A stretch of DNA of 64,000 nt from Trujillonella endophytica (GTDB lineage: Bacteria; Actinomycetota; Actinomycetes; Mycobacteriales; Geodermatophilaceae), in assembly GCF_900110555.1 (NCBI RefSeq), contig NZ_FOEE01000013.1:88862-152861 (forward strand), read 5' to 3'. The notes beneath the pieces are model-generated. The model was not told the DNA's origin. It was given only the letters and a program-made list of their open reading frames with translations, and did not search any database. The first letter of the stretch is position 1; each line of letters opens with the position of its first letter. A program made the position numbers and the translations under genes. This document shows, piece by piece, positions 23,436-33,070 of this stretch.

Positions 23436-25733
23436 ATGTCGCCCCCCGAGCGCCCCCGGCTCCTGCCCGGCGTTCCGCGGGTGACCCTGGCGCTCGTGGT
23501 GTTCCTGGGCGCCGCCATGACGATCGTCCTCGCGCTGTCCGACCTCGGGCCGGTGGGCGGCCCCGCCGCCGCGGCGCCGCCGTCCCCTCTGTGGCTGCTC
23601 CCCGGCCTGGCGCTGCACGGCGGGCTCTGCGGGCTCTTCCTGTGGCGGGCTCGCAGTCTGGGCCAGGAGCGCCGGGTCTGGACGCAGATCGCCTGCGCCG
23701 CGGTGGTGTTCGCCACCGCGGCGGCGGTCAGCGGTGTACTCGGCGTCCTCCCGGCGACCCGGGAGCACGCCGCGATGCCGCTGGCCTGGGCGCCGGTCCT
23801 GGCGTTCCCGTTCGCCCACCGGGGGCTGGTCCGCTGGAACCGGTACACGACCAGCCTCGCCGACCCCGACGACCTGCTCAACGGGTTCGCGGCCGTGCTG
23901 GGGGGCATGGCCGTGCTCAACGTGGTCGTGGAGCGGGTCGACGGCGCGCTGGCGGCCGCGCCCTGGTGGCAGGTCCAGCCGCTGCTCGCCCAGGCCGCGA
24001 CGGGCGTGGTCCTGGCCGGGACGGCGGCATCGGTGATCTCCCTCGGCGCCATGGGCCGCGACCCCCGCGCGTGGCTGGTGACCGCCGTGTTCACCCTGCC
24101 GTTCGCCGGCGACCTCGCCACCGTGCTGCTCGACGGCCGGTCGATCGCCTGGTCGGTCGTCTGCGAGCCGCTCAGCGCCGTCCTGCTGTGCCTGGCGGCG
24201 CTGCTGCGCCCCGCCCGGACCACACCGCAGCCGACCGACCCGACCGCGACCACCGTCGGCGCGTTCTTCGTCATCGTCGCGTCGATCCTGCTCCTCCTCG
24301 TCGATGCCGGGGGTGCCTCCTCCGGGGTCGCGACGTGGTGCGCCGCCGGGGCGGCCCTCGGCTCGAGCGTGCGGCTGCTGGTCAACGTCCGGGAGCTGGC
24401 CCAGCTGGCGATCACCCGCAGGGAGGCGCTGACCGACGAGCTGACCGGCCTGGCCAACCGCCGGGCGGTGCTGCGCCGGGTGGCCGAGCTCGACCGCGAG
24501 CAGATCCCGCTGGCCTTCGCGCTCCTGGACCTGGACCGGTTCAAGGAGGTCAACGACGGCCTCGGCCACGCCGCCGGCGACGAGCTCCTGCGGCAGGTCG
24601 CCGCCCGGCTGCAGCCGGTGCTGCGCACCGGTGACCTGCTCGGGCGCCTCGGCGGCGACGAGTTCGCCGTCGTCGCCGTCGTGGAACCGGGGCTGTCGGC
24701 GGCGGACGTCGCCGCGTCGCTGTGCACCCGCCTGCACGACCGGCTGGCCGAGCCCTTCCGGATCGGCGGGATGTCGGTGCACGTGGGCGCCAGCATCGGC
24801 GGCACCGTCTGCACCGGGGCCCCCGCCGACGGCCACGCGCCCGCCCGGCTGCTGCGGGAGGCCGACGCGGCGATGTACGACGCGAAGCGGTCCGGAACCG
24901 GCTCGGCCCAGTACGACCACGCCCGGCACGGGGACGGCGGGAGCCAGCTCGCCCTCGTGGAGGAGCTGCACCTCGCCCTGGCCGCGGGCCAGCTCGTGCT
25001 GCACCACCAGCCGCAGGTGCGGGTGTCCACCCGCGAGGTCGTCGGCGTCGAGGCCCTGGTGCGGTGGCAGCATCCGCAGCGCGGGCTGATCGGGCCGGCC
25101 GAGTTCCTCGCGACCGCCGAGGCCCACGGGCTCATGGGCGCCCTCACCGACCAGGTGCTGGCCGCCGCGGTCGAGCAGCTCGCCCTCTGGCGGAGCCAGG
25201 GCCTCGCGCTGCGCATGTCGGTCAACCTGTCGGCCAGCAACCTGCTCGACGCCGGCCTCCCCGCCCGCGTCGCCGCGCTGCTGGAGGCGCACGCCGTCCC
25301 GGCCGAGGACCTCACCCTCGAGGTCACCGAGACCGTGCTGCTCAGCGACACCGCACGCAGCCGCGCGGTCGTCGCCGACCTGCGCGCGCTGGGCGTCGGC
25401 ATCAGCATCGACGACTTCGGCACCGGCTACTGCTCGCTGGCCTACCTGCGCGAGCTGCCGGTGACCGAGCTCAAGCTCGACCGCTCGTTCACCGCCGACC
25501 TGGTCTCGGACCCGCGGACCGAGGCGATCGTGGGCAGCACGCTGGACCTGGCCCACCGGCTGGGCCTGCGGGTCGTCGCCGAGGGCGTCGAGGACGAGCG
25601 CACCCTCGCCCGCCTCTGCGCGCTGGGCTGCGACGACAGCCAGGGCTACCTGCACTCGGTGCCGCTGCCCGCGGCCGAGCTCACGGCCTGGCTGTCCCGC
25701 GGCCCGTCCTCCCGCAGCCCCGCTCTCCGCTGA
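23436..25733 (+). CDS. membrane GGDEF-EAL protein A
   Basis: A 765-residue protein: eight to nine hydrophobic segments (about 8-320), a GGDEF domain starting LTDELTGLANRRAVLRR near 330 with loop LGRLGGDEFAVV near 405 and I-site RTGD, and an EAL domain with VEALVRWQH near 540, MSVNLSASNL, EVTETVLL, IDDFGTGYCSL near 658, ELKLDRSF and GVEDE. Both cyclase and phosphodiesterase residues look intact, so it may make or degrade c-di-GMP, or one domain may regulate the other. I prefer ATG 23436 to GTG 23430 because the CCGAT-to-ATG distance equals that of the paralogue. Confidence 0.88.
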   Translation: MSPPERPRLLPGVPRVTLALVVFLGAAMTIVLALSDLGPVGGPAAAAPPSPLWLLPGLALHGGLCGLFLWRARSLGQERRVWTQIACAAVVFATAAAVSGVLGVLPATREHAAMPLAWAPVLAFPFAHRGLVRWNRYTTSLADPDDLLNGFAAVLGGMAVLNVVVERVDGALAAAPWWQVQPLLAQAATGVVLAGTAASVISLGAMGRDPRAWLVTAVFTLPFAGDLATVLLDGRSIAWSVVCEPLSAVLLCLAALLRPARTTPQPTDPTATTVGAFFVIVASILLLLVDAGGASSGVATWCAAGAALGSSVRLLVNVRELAQLAITRREALTDELTGLANRRAVLRRVAELDREQIPLAFALLDLDRFKEVNDGLGHAAGDELLRQVAARLQPVLRTGDLLGRLGGDEFAVVAVVEPGLSAADVAASLCTRLHDRLAEPFRIGGMSVHVGASIGGTVCTGAPADGHAPARLLREADAAMYDAKRSGTGSAQYDHARHGDGGSQLALVEELHLALAAGQLVLHHQPQVRVSTREVVGVEALVRWQHPQRGLIGPAEFLATAEAHGLMGALTDQVLAAAVEQLALWRSQGLALRMSVNLSASNLLDAGLPARVAALLEAHAVPAEDLTLEVTETVLLSDTARSRAVVADLRALGVGISIDDFGTGYCSLAYLRELPVTELKLDRSFTADLVSDPRTEAIVGSTLDLAHRLGLRVVAEGVEDERTLARLCALGCDDSQGYLHSVPLPAAELTAWLSRGPSSRSPALR

Positions 25734-25822
25734 CCTGCCCGTCCTGCCGTCCCGACTCCCGCCGGCCTGCCTCCCGCCGGCCTGCACCGAACCCGCCCGG
25801 CGCCGCCGTAGGCTCGCGACCC

Positions 25823-27067
25823 GTGCCCGGCGTGGACCCGCTCGCCCTCGCCGCCTCCGCCGTCGTGCTGGCCGCGGTGCTGGGCGCCGCCCTCGCCGCC
25901 CGCCCGCGGGTGCCGGCCGCGGCCGTCGCCGTCGGCGGTGCGCTGCTCCTGTGCGCGGCCGGGCTGGTCGGCTGGTCCGACGCCGCGGACGCCGTCGGCG
26001 ACGTCGCGCCGACCATCGGCTTCCTCGTGCTGGTGCTCGTCCTCGCCGCCCTGGCCGACGCCGAGGGCCTGTTCACCTGGGCCGCCGCCGTCACCGCGGG
26101 CCGCGGCGGGCACTCCCCCACCCTGCTGCTCGGCCGGGTCGCGGTGCTCGCCGCCGTCGTCACCGCCGTCCTGAGCCTGGACGCCACCGTGGTGCTGCTG
26201 GTTCCCGTCGTCCTCGCCACGGCGGCCAGGCTGGGCGTCTCCGCGCGGCCGCACGCCCTGCTCACCGGTCACCTGGCCAACAGCGCCTCCCTGCTGCTGC
26301 CGGTCTCCAACCTGACGAACCTGCTGGCCTTCGCCGCCACCGGGCTGTCGTTCCTGCACTTCGCCGGCCTGATGGCGGGCCCGTGGGTGGCCGCCGTCGC
26401 GGTCGAGTTCCTCGTCCTGCGCGCGCTGTACCGCGGCGACCTGGCGCGCCGTCCCGCGGCACCGGCCCCGGACGCGCCCCCGGTCCCGCGGTTCGCGCTG
26501 GCGGTGGTGGCGCTGACGGTGGCCGGTTTCGGCGTGGCCGCGCCGATCGGGATCTCCCCCGCGTGGCCGGCCGCCGCGGGCGCCACCGCCCTCGCCGTCC
26601 GCAGGCTGTCGCTGCGCACCGGCCGGCCGGCCGAGCTCGTGCGGGCCGCCGACCTGCCGTTCGCGGCGTTCGTCGCCGGGCTGACCGTCGTCGTCCTGGC
26701 CGTGCGGCGGCACGGTCTCGAGGCCCTGCTGGCCGATCTGCTCCCGGACGGCGACGACCTGCCCGCCCTGCTCGCCGTCGCCGGTGCCGCGGCCGTGCTG
26801 GCCAACCTGGTCAACAACCTGCCCGCCACCCTCGCGCTGCTGCCGGTGGCCGCGGCCGGCGGCCCCGGGACGGCGCTGGCGATCCTGATCGGCGTCAACG
26901 TCGGCCCCAACCTCACCTACGCGGGCTCCCTCGCGAACCTGCTGTGGCGGCGGGCGCTCGGCCCGGCCGCGCCGGGGGCGGCCGGCTTCTCCGCCGTCGG
27001 CCTGGCGACGGTGCCGCTCACCCTGCTCGCCGCGACCGTGGCGCTGTGGACGGCACTGCGGCTCTGA
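25823..27067 (+). CDS. ArsB/SLC13-like ion permease
   Basis: A 414-residue polytopic protein with ten to twelve membrane segments. Blocks such as VLSLDATVVLLVPVVLATA, ANSASLLLPVSNLTNLLAF and, in the second half, NLVNNLPATLALLP and IGVNVGPNLTYAGSLANLLW are the two inverted-repeat signature regions of the ArsB/NhaD and SLC13 ion-transporter superfamily. The substrate could be arsenite or a dicarboxylate-like anion; no arsR or arsC is nearby, so arsenic resistance is not supported by context. GTG 25823 starts the gene. It lies between two paralogous GGDEF-EAL genes. Confidence 0.82.
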   Translation: MPGVDPLALAASAVVLAAVLGAALAARPRVPAAAVAVGGALLLCAAGLVGWSDAADAVGDVAPTIGFLVLVLVLAALADAEGLFTWAAAVTAGRGGHSPTLLLGRVAVLAAVVTAVLSLDATVVLLVPVVLATAARLGVSARPHALLTGHLANSASLLLPVSNLTNLLAFAATGLSFLHFAGLMAGPWVAAVAVEFLVLRALYRGDLARRPAAPAPDAPPVPRFALAVVALTVAGFGVAAPIGISPAWPAAAGATALAVRRLSLRTGRPAELVRAADLPFAAFVAGLTVVVLAVRRHGLEALLADLLPDGDDLPALLAVAGAAAVLANLVNNLPATLALLPVAAAGGPGTALAILIGVNVGPNLTYAGSLANLLWRRALGPAAPGAAGFSAVGLATVPLTLLAATVALWTALRL

Positions 27068-27094
27068 CCGGTCGTCCCCCTACGGGGTGAGCCG
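27068..27094 (+). promoter_or_regulatory. conserved upstream element, copy 2 (GGDEF-EAL gene)
   Basis: Same elements as copy 1: CCGGTC, CCCC-GGGG core and TGAGCCG, beginning one base after the permease stop and ending 50 nt before the ATG. CCGAT at 27130 is again 14 nt before the ATG. Confidence 0.45.
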
Positions 27095-27143
27095 CTCGTG
27101 TGGTCCGCTTCATCCCGGACCGCCCGGGACCGATACCCCCTCC

Positions 27144-29384
27144 ATGCCCGTGCGCTCGCGAGTCCGGCTGCTCCCCGGGGCACCGCTGTGGCTGCTGGCC
27201 GTCATCGCCGCCGGCGTGGCGGCGCAGGCCGCGGCGGCGGCCGGCCGGCTGCCCGCGCCGCTTGAGCCCTACGCGTTGCTGATGGCCCTGCCGGCCTACG
27301 GCGGGCTCGTGACCCTGCTGCTCTGGCGATCGCGCATCGTCGACCAGGAGCGCGACGTCTGGGCGCGCCTGCGCATGGGCGCGACCGCCCTGGCCGGCGT
27401 GACCGCGCTCGGCGGCGTGCTCGCCGTCTTCCCGGCCACGCACGCGGTCGGCACCACGGGCGCCCTCTGGGCACCCCTGGTCGCCTACGTCTTCCTGTAC
27501 GGCGGCGTGGTCCGCTGGAACCGCTTCGGCACCGAGGTCGCCGATCCGGACAACCTGCTCACCGGCGTCGCCGCGCTGCTGTCCTGGGTCGCCCTGACCC
27601 TCGTCTCGGTCGAGGCGCTGGGCGGTGCGGACTCGCTGACGACCGCGCAGCTCAACCCCGTCGCGGTCCAGCTCGCCGCGGGGCAGCTGCTGTTCATCAC
27701 CGCGCTGCTGCAGCGGGTGCTGGGCGACCTCCGGCGCGACGTCCGGCCGGTCCTGCTGGCCTGCGGGTTCGGTGGCATCGACCTGACGGGCTACCTCGTG
27801 CTCGGTGACGTCGCCGCGCCCGCGTGGGCGGCGACGTCGGGCACCGCGGCCTGCCTGTTCATCGCGGTGGCGGCCCTCATCCGGCCGCTGCCGGCCACGC
27901 CCCGTCCCACGGACGCCGCGAGCTCGATGGCCGGCGCCTTCACCGTGATCGTGCTCGGCGGCGCCGCTCTGGTGGCCGCGGGCTTCAGCGACCCGTCCGT
28001 GGCGATGCTCGTCTGCGCCGGCCTGGCGGTGCTCGGCGGTGGGGTGCGGCTGCTCATCGGCGTCCGCGACCTCGCCCAGCTGGCCACCACGCGGGCCGAG
28101 GCCCTCACCGACCAGCTCACCACCCTTCCCAACCGGCGCGCCGTGCTGCGCCGCATGGACGAGCTCGGCGCCCGGAACACCGCGGTGGCCTTCGCCCTGC
28201 TCGACCTCGACCGCTTCAAGGAGGTCAACGACGGGCTCGGCCACGGCGCCGGGGACGACCTGCTGCGTCAGGTCGCGGCGCGGCTGTCGCCCGTGCTGCG
28301 GACCGGCGACCTGCTCGGCCGCCTGGGCGGCGACGAGTTCGCCGTGGTCGTGGCCGTCGAGCCCGGCGCCTCCGCCGAGGACACCGCGGAACACCTGTGC
28401 CGGCGGCTGCGCGAGCAGTTCACCGAGCCCTTCGTGCTCGACGGCCTCGCCGTGCACGTAGGGGCCAGCATCGGCGCGACGATCGGGCGCCTGTCCGCCG
28501 GCGACGCCGAGGCCTCCGCCCGGCTGCTGGGCGAGGCCGACGCGGCGATGTACGACGCCAAGCGCGGCGGTGGCGGGTTCGCCCTCTACGACGGGGCCCG
28601 GCACGCCGAGAGCGGAACGGCGCTCACCCTCGTCGAGGAGCTCCGCGCCGGGATCACCGGCGGCCAGTTGGTGCTGCACCACCAGCAGCAGGTGGACATG
28701 CGCACCGGCCGGGTCGTCGGCGTCGAGGCGCTGGTCCGCTGGCAGCACCCGCGCCTGGGGCTGCTCCAGCCGGCCCGGTTCCTCGACCTGGCCGAGGCGC
28801 ACGGGCTCATGGACGCGCTCACCGACGAGGTGCTCGGTCAGGCCGTCCGGCAGCTGGCGCGGTGGCGGGCGACCGTCCCCGACCTGCGGATGTCGGTCAA
28901 CCTCTCACCGAGCAACCTGCTCGACACCGTGCTGCCCGACCGGCTGGCGGTCCTGCTGGCCGAGGTCGGCGTCCCGGCGGAGGCGCTCACGCTCGAGGTC
29001 ACCGAGACCGTGCTGCTGCGCGACCCCGAGCGCAGCCGAGCCGTCGTCGCCGCGCTGAGCGCCCACGGCGTCGAGATCAGCATCGACGATTTCGGCACCG
29101 GCTACTGCTCGCTCGCGTACCTGCGCGACCTGTCGGTGAGCGAGCTGAAGCTGGACCGCTCCTTCACCGCCGACCTGCTGCGCGACCCGCGTACCGAGGC
29201 CATCGTGGCCAGCGTCGTCGAGCTGGCCCACCGGCTCGACGTGCGGGTCATCGCCGAGGGCGTGGAGGACGAGGTCACCCTCGCGCGGCTGGCGGAGCTG
29301 GGCTGCGACCAGACCCAGGGCTACCTGCACGGCCGGCCGGTCCCTGCCGACGAGCTCCGGCTGGACCTGACGCCGGCGCCCTGA
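27144..29384 (+). CDS. membrane GGDEF-EAL protein B
   Basis: A 746-residue paralogue of protein A with the same layout: nine or so membrane segments, GGDEF (LTTLPNRRAVLRRMDE, loop LGRLGGDEFAVV, I-site RTGD) and EAL (VEALVRWQH, MSVNLSPSNLLD, EVTETVLL, IDDFGTGYCSL, ELKLDRSF, GVEDE). Both active sites look complete. The first helix pair and the linker differ more than the catalytic domains, so the membrane parts may sense different inputs. Stop and nadA stop are separated by 3 nt in a convergent arrangement. ATG 27144 is the start. Confidence 0.88.
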   Translation: MPVRSRVRLLPGAPLWLLAVIAAGVAAQAAAAAGRLPAPLEPYALLMALPAYGGLVTLLLWRSRIVDQERDVWARLRMGATALAGVTALGGVLAVFPATHAVGTTGALWAPLVAYVFLYGGVVRWNRFGTEVADPDNLLTGVAALLSWVALTLVSVEALGGADSLTTAQLNPVAVQLAAGQLLFITALLQRVLGDLRRDVRPVLLACGFGGIDLTGYLVLGDVAAPAWAATSGTAACLFIAVAALIRPLPATPRPTDAASSMAGAFTVIVLGGAALVAAGFSDPSVAMLVCAGLAVLGGGVRLLIGVRDLAQLATTRAEALTDQLTTLPNRRAVLRRMDELGARNTAVAFALLDLDRFKEVNDGLGHGAGDDLLRQVAARLSPVLRTGDLLGRLGGDEFAVVVAVEPGASAEDTAEHLCRRLREQFTEPFVLDGLAVHVGASIGATIGRLSAGDAEASARLLGEADAAMYDAKRGGGGFALYDGARHAESGTALTLVEELRAGITGGQLVLHHQQQVDMRTGRVVGVEALVRWQHPRLGLLQPARFLDLAEAHGLMDALTDEVLGQAVRQLARWRATVPDLRMSVNLSPSNLLDTVLPDRLAVLLAEVGVPAEALTLEVTETVLLRDPERSRAVVAALSAHGVEISIDDFGTGYCSLAYLRDLSVSELKLDRSFTADLLRDPRTEAIVASVVELAHRLDVRVIAEGVEDEVTLARLAELGCDQTQGYLHGRPVPADELRLDLTPAP

Positions 29385-29387
29385 GCG

Positions 29388-30419
29388 TCATTCGCCGCCG
29401 CGGCCGGGCTCCCCGATCGCGATCATGGCCTCGACCGCCCGCCGCGCCCGCGCCGCCGTCTCCGGGTCGACGTCGATGACGCCGCGGCCCGTCCGCAGCG
29501 TGTCCAGCAGCTTGGCCGGCGTGATCATCTTCATGTAGCGGCAGGCGGCCCGGTCGTTCATCGGGATGAACTGCGTGCCGCTGTTGAGCGACCGCAGCTG
29601 GTGCAGGATGCCGATCTCGGTGGCCACGAGCACCTGGCCGGCGGTGGTGGTCCGCGCGGCCTCCGCCATGCCTCCGGTGGAGAGCACCCGGGTGCGGTCG
29701 GCGGGCAGGTCGCCGTGGCTGACCAGGTCCAGTACCGAGGTCGTGCAGCCGCACTCGGGGTGCACCAGGATCTCCGCGTCGGGGTGGGCGGCGACCTGCT
29801 CCCGGACGTCGGAGGGGCTGATGCCGGCGTGCACATGGCACTCCCCCGCCCAGATGTGGATGTTCTCCCGCCCGGTCACCCGCTTGACGTGCGCGCCGAG
29901 GAACTGGTCGGGGCAGAACAGGATCTCCCGGTCGGCCGGGATGGACCGGATGACGTCGGCCGCGTTGGACGACGTGCAGCAGATGTCGGTCTCGGCCTTC
30001 ACGGCGGCCGTGGTGTTGACGTAGCTGACGACGACGGCCCCGGGGTGCTCGGCCTTCCACTCCCGCAACTGCTCGGCGGTGATGCTGTCGGCCAGCGAGC
30101 AGCCGGCGTCGAGGTCGGGCAGCAGCACGGTCTTGTCCGGGGACAGGATCTTCGCCGTCTCGGCCATGAAGTGCACGCCGCAGAAGACGATCTCGCGGGC
30201 GTCGGTCTCGGCCGCGACCCGCGACAGGTAGAGGGAGTCGCCGGTGTGGTGGGCGACGTCCTGGATCTCGGGCACCTGGTAGTTGTGCGCCAGGATCACC
30301 GCGCCGCGCTCGTCGGCGAGCCGGCGGACCTCGGCGGCCCAGCTGTCGCACTCACCGGGCGAGAGGGTCCGCTCGTCGCCGGGGACGGCGGGGGTGGCGG
30401 GCGCGATCGTCGAGGTCAC
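29388..30419 (-). CDS. nadA: quinolinate synthase NadA
   Basis: A 343-residue enzyme that joins iminoaspartate and dihydroxyacetone phosphate to quinolinate in NAD synthesis, using a [4Fe-4S] cluster. The three cluster Cys can be placed in [24 protein letters not shown] and AACRYMKM. Other blocks are [35 protein letters not shown] and HPECGCTTS. The GTG at 30419 has GGAG 5 nt upstream. No nadB or nadC follows in the window, which differs from the common nadABC arrangement. Confidence 0.93.
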   Translation of the reverse strand: MTSTIAPATPAVPGDERTLSPGECDSWAAEVRRLADERGAVILAHNYQVPEIQDVAHHTGDSLYLSRVAAETDAREIVFCGVHFMAETAKILSPDKTVLLPDLDAGCSLADSITAEQLREWKAEHPGAVVVSYVNTTAAVKAETDICCTSSNAADVIRSIPADREILFCPDQFLGAHVKRVTGRENIHIWAGECHVHAGISPSDVREQVAAHPDAEILVHPECGCTTSVLDLVSHGDLPADRTRVLSTGGMAEAARTTTAGQVLVATEIGILHQLRSLNSGTQFIPMNDRAACRYMKMITPAKLLDTLRTGRGVIDVDPETAARARRAVEAMIAIGEPGRGGE

Positions 30420-30478
30420 ACGGTCTCCAGGGAGTCGGGCGGGGCCCACATGATCCCCCGTCCGGCCTCGGCAACGGG

Positions 30479-30489
30479 GTACCGGGTAC
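30479..30489. promoter_or_regulatory. palindrome upstream of nadA
   Basis: GTACC-G-GGTAC, a perfect 5+5 palindrome, 60 nt upstream of the nadA start. It could be a regulator site for the gene; no family consensus that I know matches it. Confidence 0.25.
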
Positions 30490-30517
30490 AACAACCGGCC
30501 CGTGGCCGCCCTTCCCG

Positions 30518-31114
30518 TCAGCGGCGCACGTCGTAGACCAGGTGCAGCACCCGGCGCCCCTGGACCACGAGCACCGGGTCCTCGAGGAGCACCTCCGGGA
30601 GGCCGCCGCTGCCGAAGTAGGGCTTGCCCGAGCCCAGCACGACCGGCACGAGGTTCAGCACGACCCGGTCGACGAGGCCCTCCCGCAGCGCCTGGCCGCC
30701 CACATCCCCGGCGGCCACCGACACGTCGCGGTCCCCGGCGTACGCCTTCGCCTGCTCGATCGCGGCGGCGACGCCGTCGGTGACGAACGTGAACGGCGCC
30801 GTGCCCAGGTGCGGCCAGTCGGTGGGCACCGAGTGCGTGACCACGAAGGCGTGCTCGCCGTTGGGCGGCACTCCCTCCCAGCCGTTCGTGTGGTCGAAGA
30901 GGCGGCGGCCGACCACGCCCGCGGCCATCCGCGGCGCCGTCCCGGCCAGGAAGTCCGCGGTCTGCCGGGTCACGTGGAAGACGCGGGTCTCGTCGCTGAA
31001 CGTCGTCTCGACCTCGCCGTTGCCGTACCAGTCGAACAGCGGGCCCACAGAGTCGTCGTCGCGCGCGACATACCCGTCGAGGGACACCGCCGCGAACAGG
31101 ATCGCCCTGCCCAT
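30518..31114 (-). CDS. dihydrofolate reductase-like (RibD C-terminal) protein
   Basis: A 198-residue protein of the RibD C-terminal/DHFR-like superfamily: [19 protein letters not shown] at the N-terminus, [17 protein letters not shown], and [37 protein letters not shown] in parts ([25 protein letters not shown]). These proteins reduce substrates with NADPH; members near no folate or riboflavin genes are generally uncharacterised. The ATG at 31114 has GGAGGTG 6 nt upstream. Confidence 0.85.
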   Translation of the reverse strand: MGRAILFAAVSLDGYVARDDDSVGPLFDWYGNGEVETTFSDETRVFHVTRQTADFLAGTAPRMAAGVVGRRLFDHTNGWEGVPPNGEHAFVVTHSVPTDWPHLGTAPFTFVTDGVAAAIEQAKAYAGDRDVSVAAGDVGGQALREGLVDRVVLNLVPVVLGSGKPYFGSGGLPEVLLEDPVLVVQGRRVLHLVYDVRR

Positions 31115-31198
31115 CTCGCACCTCCGGTCGTCTCCGGGGCCCGGGGTGGGCTCCCGCCGTTACGACACCCGGCTCGTGCTCAACTCATCGGTTGACGA

Positions 31199-32329
31199 CT
31201 ACGGCAGGTGGGACGAGTCGTTGACGAGGCGGACCGAGTGCCGGCCGTCGGTCGACCACGCGACCGTCGACAGCGACGCCGCCGACAGGAAGATCCGGTG
31301 GACGACGGCGTCGTCGACGTCGAGGCCCGCGGCCAGCATCAGCTTGATCGGGGTGACGTGGCTGACCACGAGCGCCGTGCGGCCGCGGTGCTCGCGCAGG
31401 ATCCGGGACCGGGCCCGGCCGACCCGGCGGGCGACGTCGGCGATCGACTCCCCGCCCGGAGCCGGGACGTCGACCTCGGTGAACACCCGCCGGGTGGCCA
31501 GCGGATGTCGCGTGCGCGCCTCGTCGGCCGTCAGGCCCTCCAGGTCGCCGAAGTCCATCTCGACCAGGTCGTCGTCGAACAGCACCGGCAGGCCGAGCCG
31601 CCCGGCGACCACCTCCGCGGTCTCCCGCGTCCGGCGCAGCGGCGACGCGACGACGACGTCGACGCCCAGCGCCACGGCCCGCGCGGCGGCGGCCTCGGCC
31701 TCGGCCCGGCCGACCGCCGAGAGCGGCAGGTCGTTGCGGCCGCTGAACCGCCGCTCGGGGGTGTGCTCGGTCTGCCCGTGCCGCAGCAGGTGCGTGACGG
31801 TGGTGACCGCGGGCGCGCGCTCGGCTGCGGCCGGCTGGACGTCGTCCTCGGTGGTGCTGCGCTCCCCGGCGGCGTCCCGGTGGATCGGCTTGCCGTCCAT
31901 CGCGCTGTTGGCGAGGGCGTCGGCAGCGGAGTTCTGCGCCCGCGGGATCCAGGTGTAGCGGACCCGGCCGAGCTGCCGGGCGAGCTGCTGGGCCTGGACC
32001 GCGAGCTTCTGCATGTCCGGGTGCTTGACCTTCCAGCGCCCCGACATCTGCTCGACGACCAGCTTGGAGTCCATCCGGACCTCGACCTCGGCCGAGGACG
32101 CCGACCCGCCGGTGAGGTCCAGCACCGCCTGAAGCCCGGCCACCAGGCCGCCGTACTCCGCGACGTTGTTGGTGGCCCGGCCGACGCTCGCCGCCCGCTC
32201 GGCCAGGACCGAGCCCGTGGCCGCGTCGCGGACGAGCGCGCCGTAGCCGGCCGGCCCGGGGTTGCCCCGCGATCCCCCGTCCGCCTCGACGACGAACCGG
32301 CCGCTCACCGCGCCCATGGTTCGACTCAC
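31199..32329 (-). CDS. bifunctional RNase H / acid (alpha-ribazole-type) phosphatase
   Basis: A 376-residue fusion. Residues about 10-140 are RNase HI with the four acidic residues in VEADGGSRGNPG, NNVAEYGGL, RMDSKLVVEQMSGRWK and NSAADALANSA. After a linker, residues about 175-375 are a histidine phosphatase (LLRHGQTEHTPERRFSGRNDLPL in parts, EMDFGDLEG, LVVSHVTPIKLML). It matches the two-domain protein of mycobacteria (Rv2228c type), which removes RNA from hybrids and dephosphorylates alpha-ribazole phosphate. GTG 32329 overlaps the zinc-ribbon stop (GTGA); an ATG at 32317 is an alternative. Confidence 0.92.
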   Translation of the reverse strand: MSRTMGAVSGRFVVEADGGSRGNPGPAGYGALVRDAATGSVLAERAASVGRATNNVAEYGGLVAGLQAVLDLTGGSASSAEVEVRMDSKLVVEQMSGRWKVKHPDMQKLAVQAQQLARQLGRVRYTWIPRAQNSAADALANSAMDGKPIHRDAAGERSTTEDDVQPAAAERAPAVTTVTHLLRHGQTEHTPERRFSGRNDLPLSAVGRAEAEAAAARAVALGVDVVVASPLRRTRETAEVVAGRLGLPVLFDDDLVEMDFGDLEGLTADEARTRHPLATRRVFTEVDVPAPGGESIADVARRVGRARSRILREHRGRTALVVSHVTPIKLMLAAGLDVDDAVVHRIFLSAASLSTVAWSTDGRHSVRLVNDSSHLP

Positions 32330-33066
32330 AGGCCGCTCTCGGCCGTGCGCACCAGGATCCGGCCGCAGTTCTCGCAGCGCACGACCTCGTGCGGGTCGGC
32401 GTTGCGCACCGTGGCCAGGTCGCGGCCGTTCAGCTCGATGCGGCAGCCCTGGCACTGGCGCGACTGCAGCAGCGCGGCGCCGGAGGTGCCGGTCTGCGTG
32501 CGGATGCGGTCGTAGAGCGCCAGCAGCGCGGCGGGGATGCCGCCCGCAGCGGACAGGCGCGCCGCCTCGTGCTTCGTCGTCGCGTCGGCGACGTCGGCCA
32601 GCGCGTCGTCGCGCAGCTGCTCGGCGCGGGCGAGCGCCTCGCGGGCCGCGGCGTGCACCTCCTGCGCCTCCGCCAGCGCCTTCTCGGCCGTCTCGACCTG
32701 CTCCATGAGCTCGAGCTCCTGGTCCTCCAGGTCGGACTGCCGGCGCTGCAACGACGACAGCTCGTGCTGGAGGTCGGTCATCTGCTTGGCCGAGACGCTC
32801 CCGCCGTCCAGGAGCTTCTGGTCCTTGGCCGCGCGGGCCCGCACGGTCTCGACGTCGGCCTCCATCCGGGTGACCTCGCGCTGCAGGTCGCGCGTCTCGG
32901 TCTCGGCGCGGACGACGGCGCCGGCGGCGTTCCGCTCCGCCTCGGCCGCGGCCTCGACGGCCGCCGCCTCGGGCAGGGTGCGCCGGCGGTGCGCGAGCTG
33001 CGTGAGCACGACGTCCTCGGCGGCGAGAGCCAGCAGTTTCTGCTGGTCGAAGTGGTCGGCCTTCAC
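32326..33066 (-). CDS. coiled-coil protein with C-terminal zinc ribbon
   Basis: A 246-residue protein. Residues about 25-175 form a long antiparallel coiled coil rich in Glu, Ala and Arg; residues about 195-240 hold two CxxC pairs (RQCQGCRIEL and VRCENCGRIL), the C4-type zinc ribbon of the HP0958/CdsZ-like family. It stands between RNase H/CobC and Nif3 genes, the order also known in mycobacteria (Rv2228c-Rv2230c). Role unknown, possibly nucleic-acid or metal-protein handling. The stop overlaps the next gene by 4 nt. Confidence 0.9.
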   Translation of the reverse strand: MKADHFDQQKLLALAAEDVVLTQLAHRRRTLPEAAAVEAAAEAERNAAGAVVRAETETRDLQREVTRMEADVETVRARAAKDQKLLDGGSVSAKQMTDLQHELSSLQRRQSDLEDQELELMEQVETAEKALAEAQEVHAAAREALARAEQLRDDALADVADATTKHEAARLSAAGGIPAALLALYDRIRTQTGTSGAALLQSRQCQGCRIELNGRDLATVRNADPHEVVRCENCGRILVRTAESGL

Positions 33067-33070
33067 CCGC

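Noticed and set aside
22581..25787. Very long open frame on the minus strand opposite the TauE and GGDEF-EAL genes
   Set aside because: The plus-strand proteins carry clear domains; the minus frame has Arg/Gly/Pro/His-rich composition, no domains and arises from GC-rich codon positions. Similar long antisense frames elsewhere (for example opposite the M24 and FUSC genes) were rejected for the same reason.
25823..27067. Arsenic resistance operon
   Set aside because: Although the permease resembles ArsB, there is no arsR, arsC or arsA nearby and the gene lies between two GGDEF-EAL genes.
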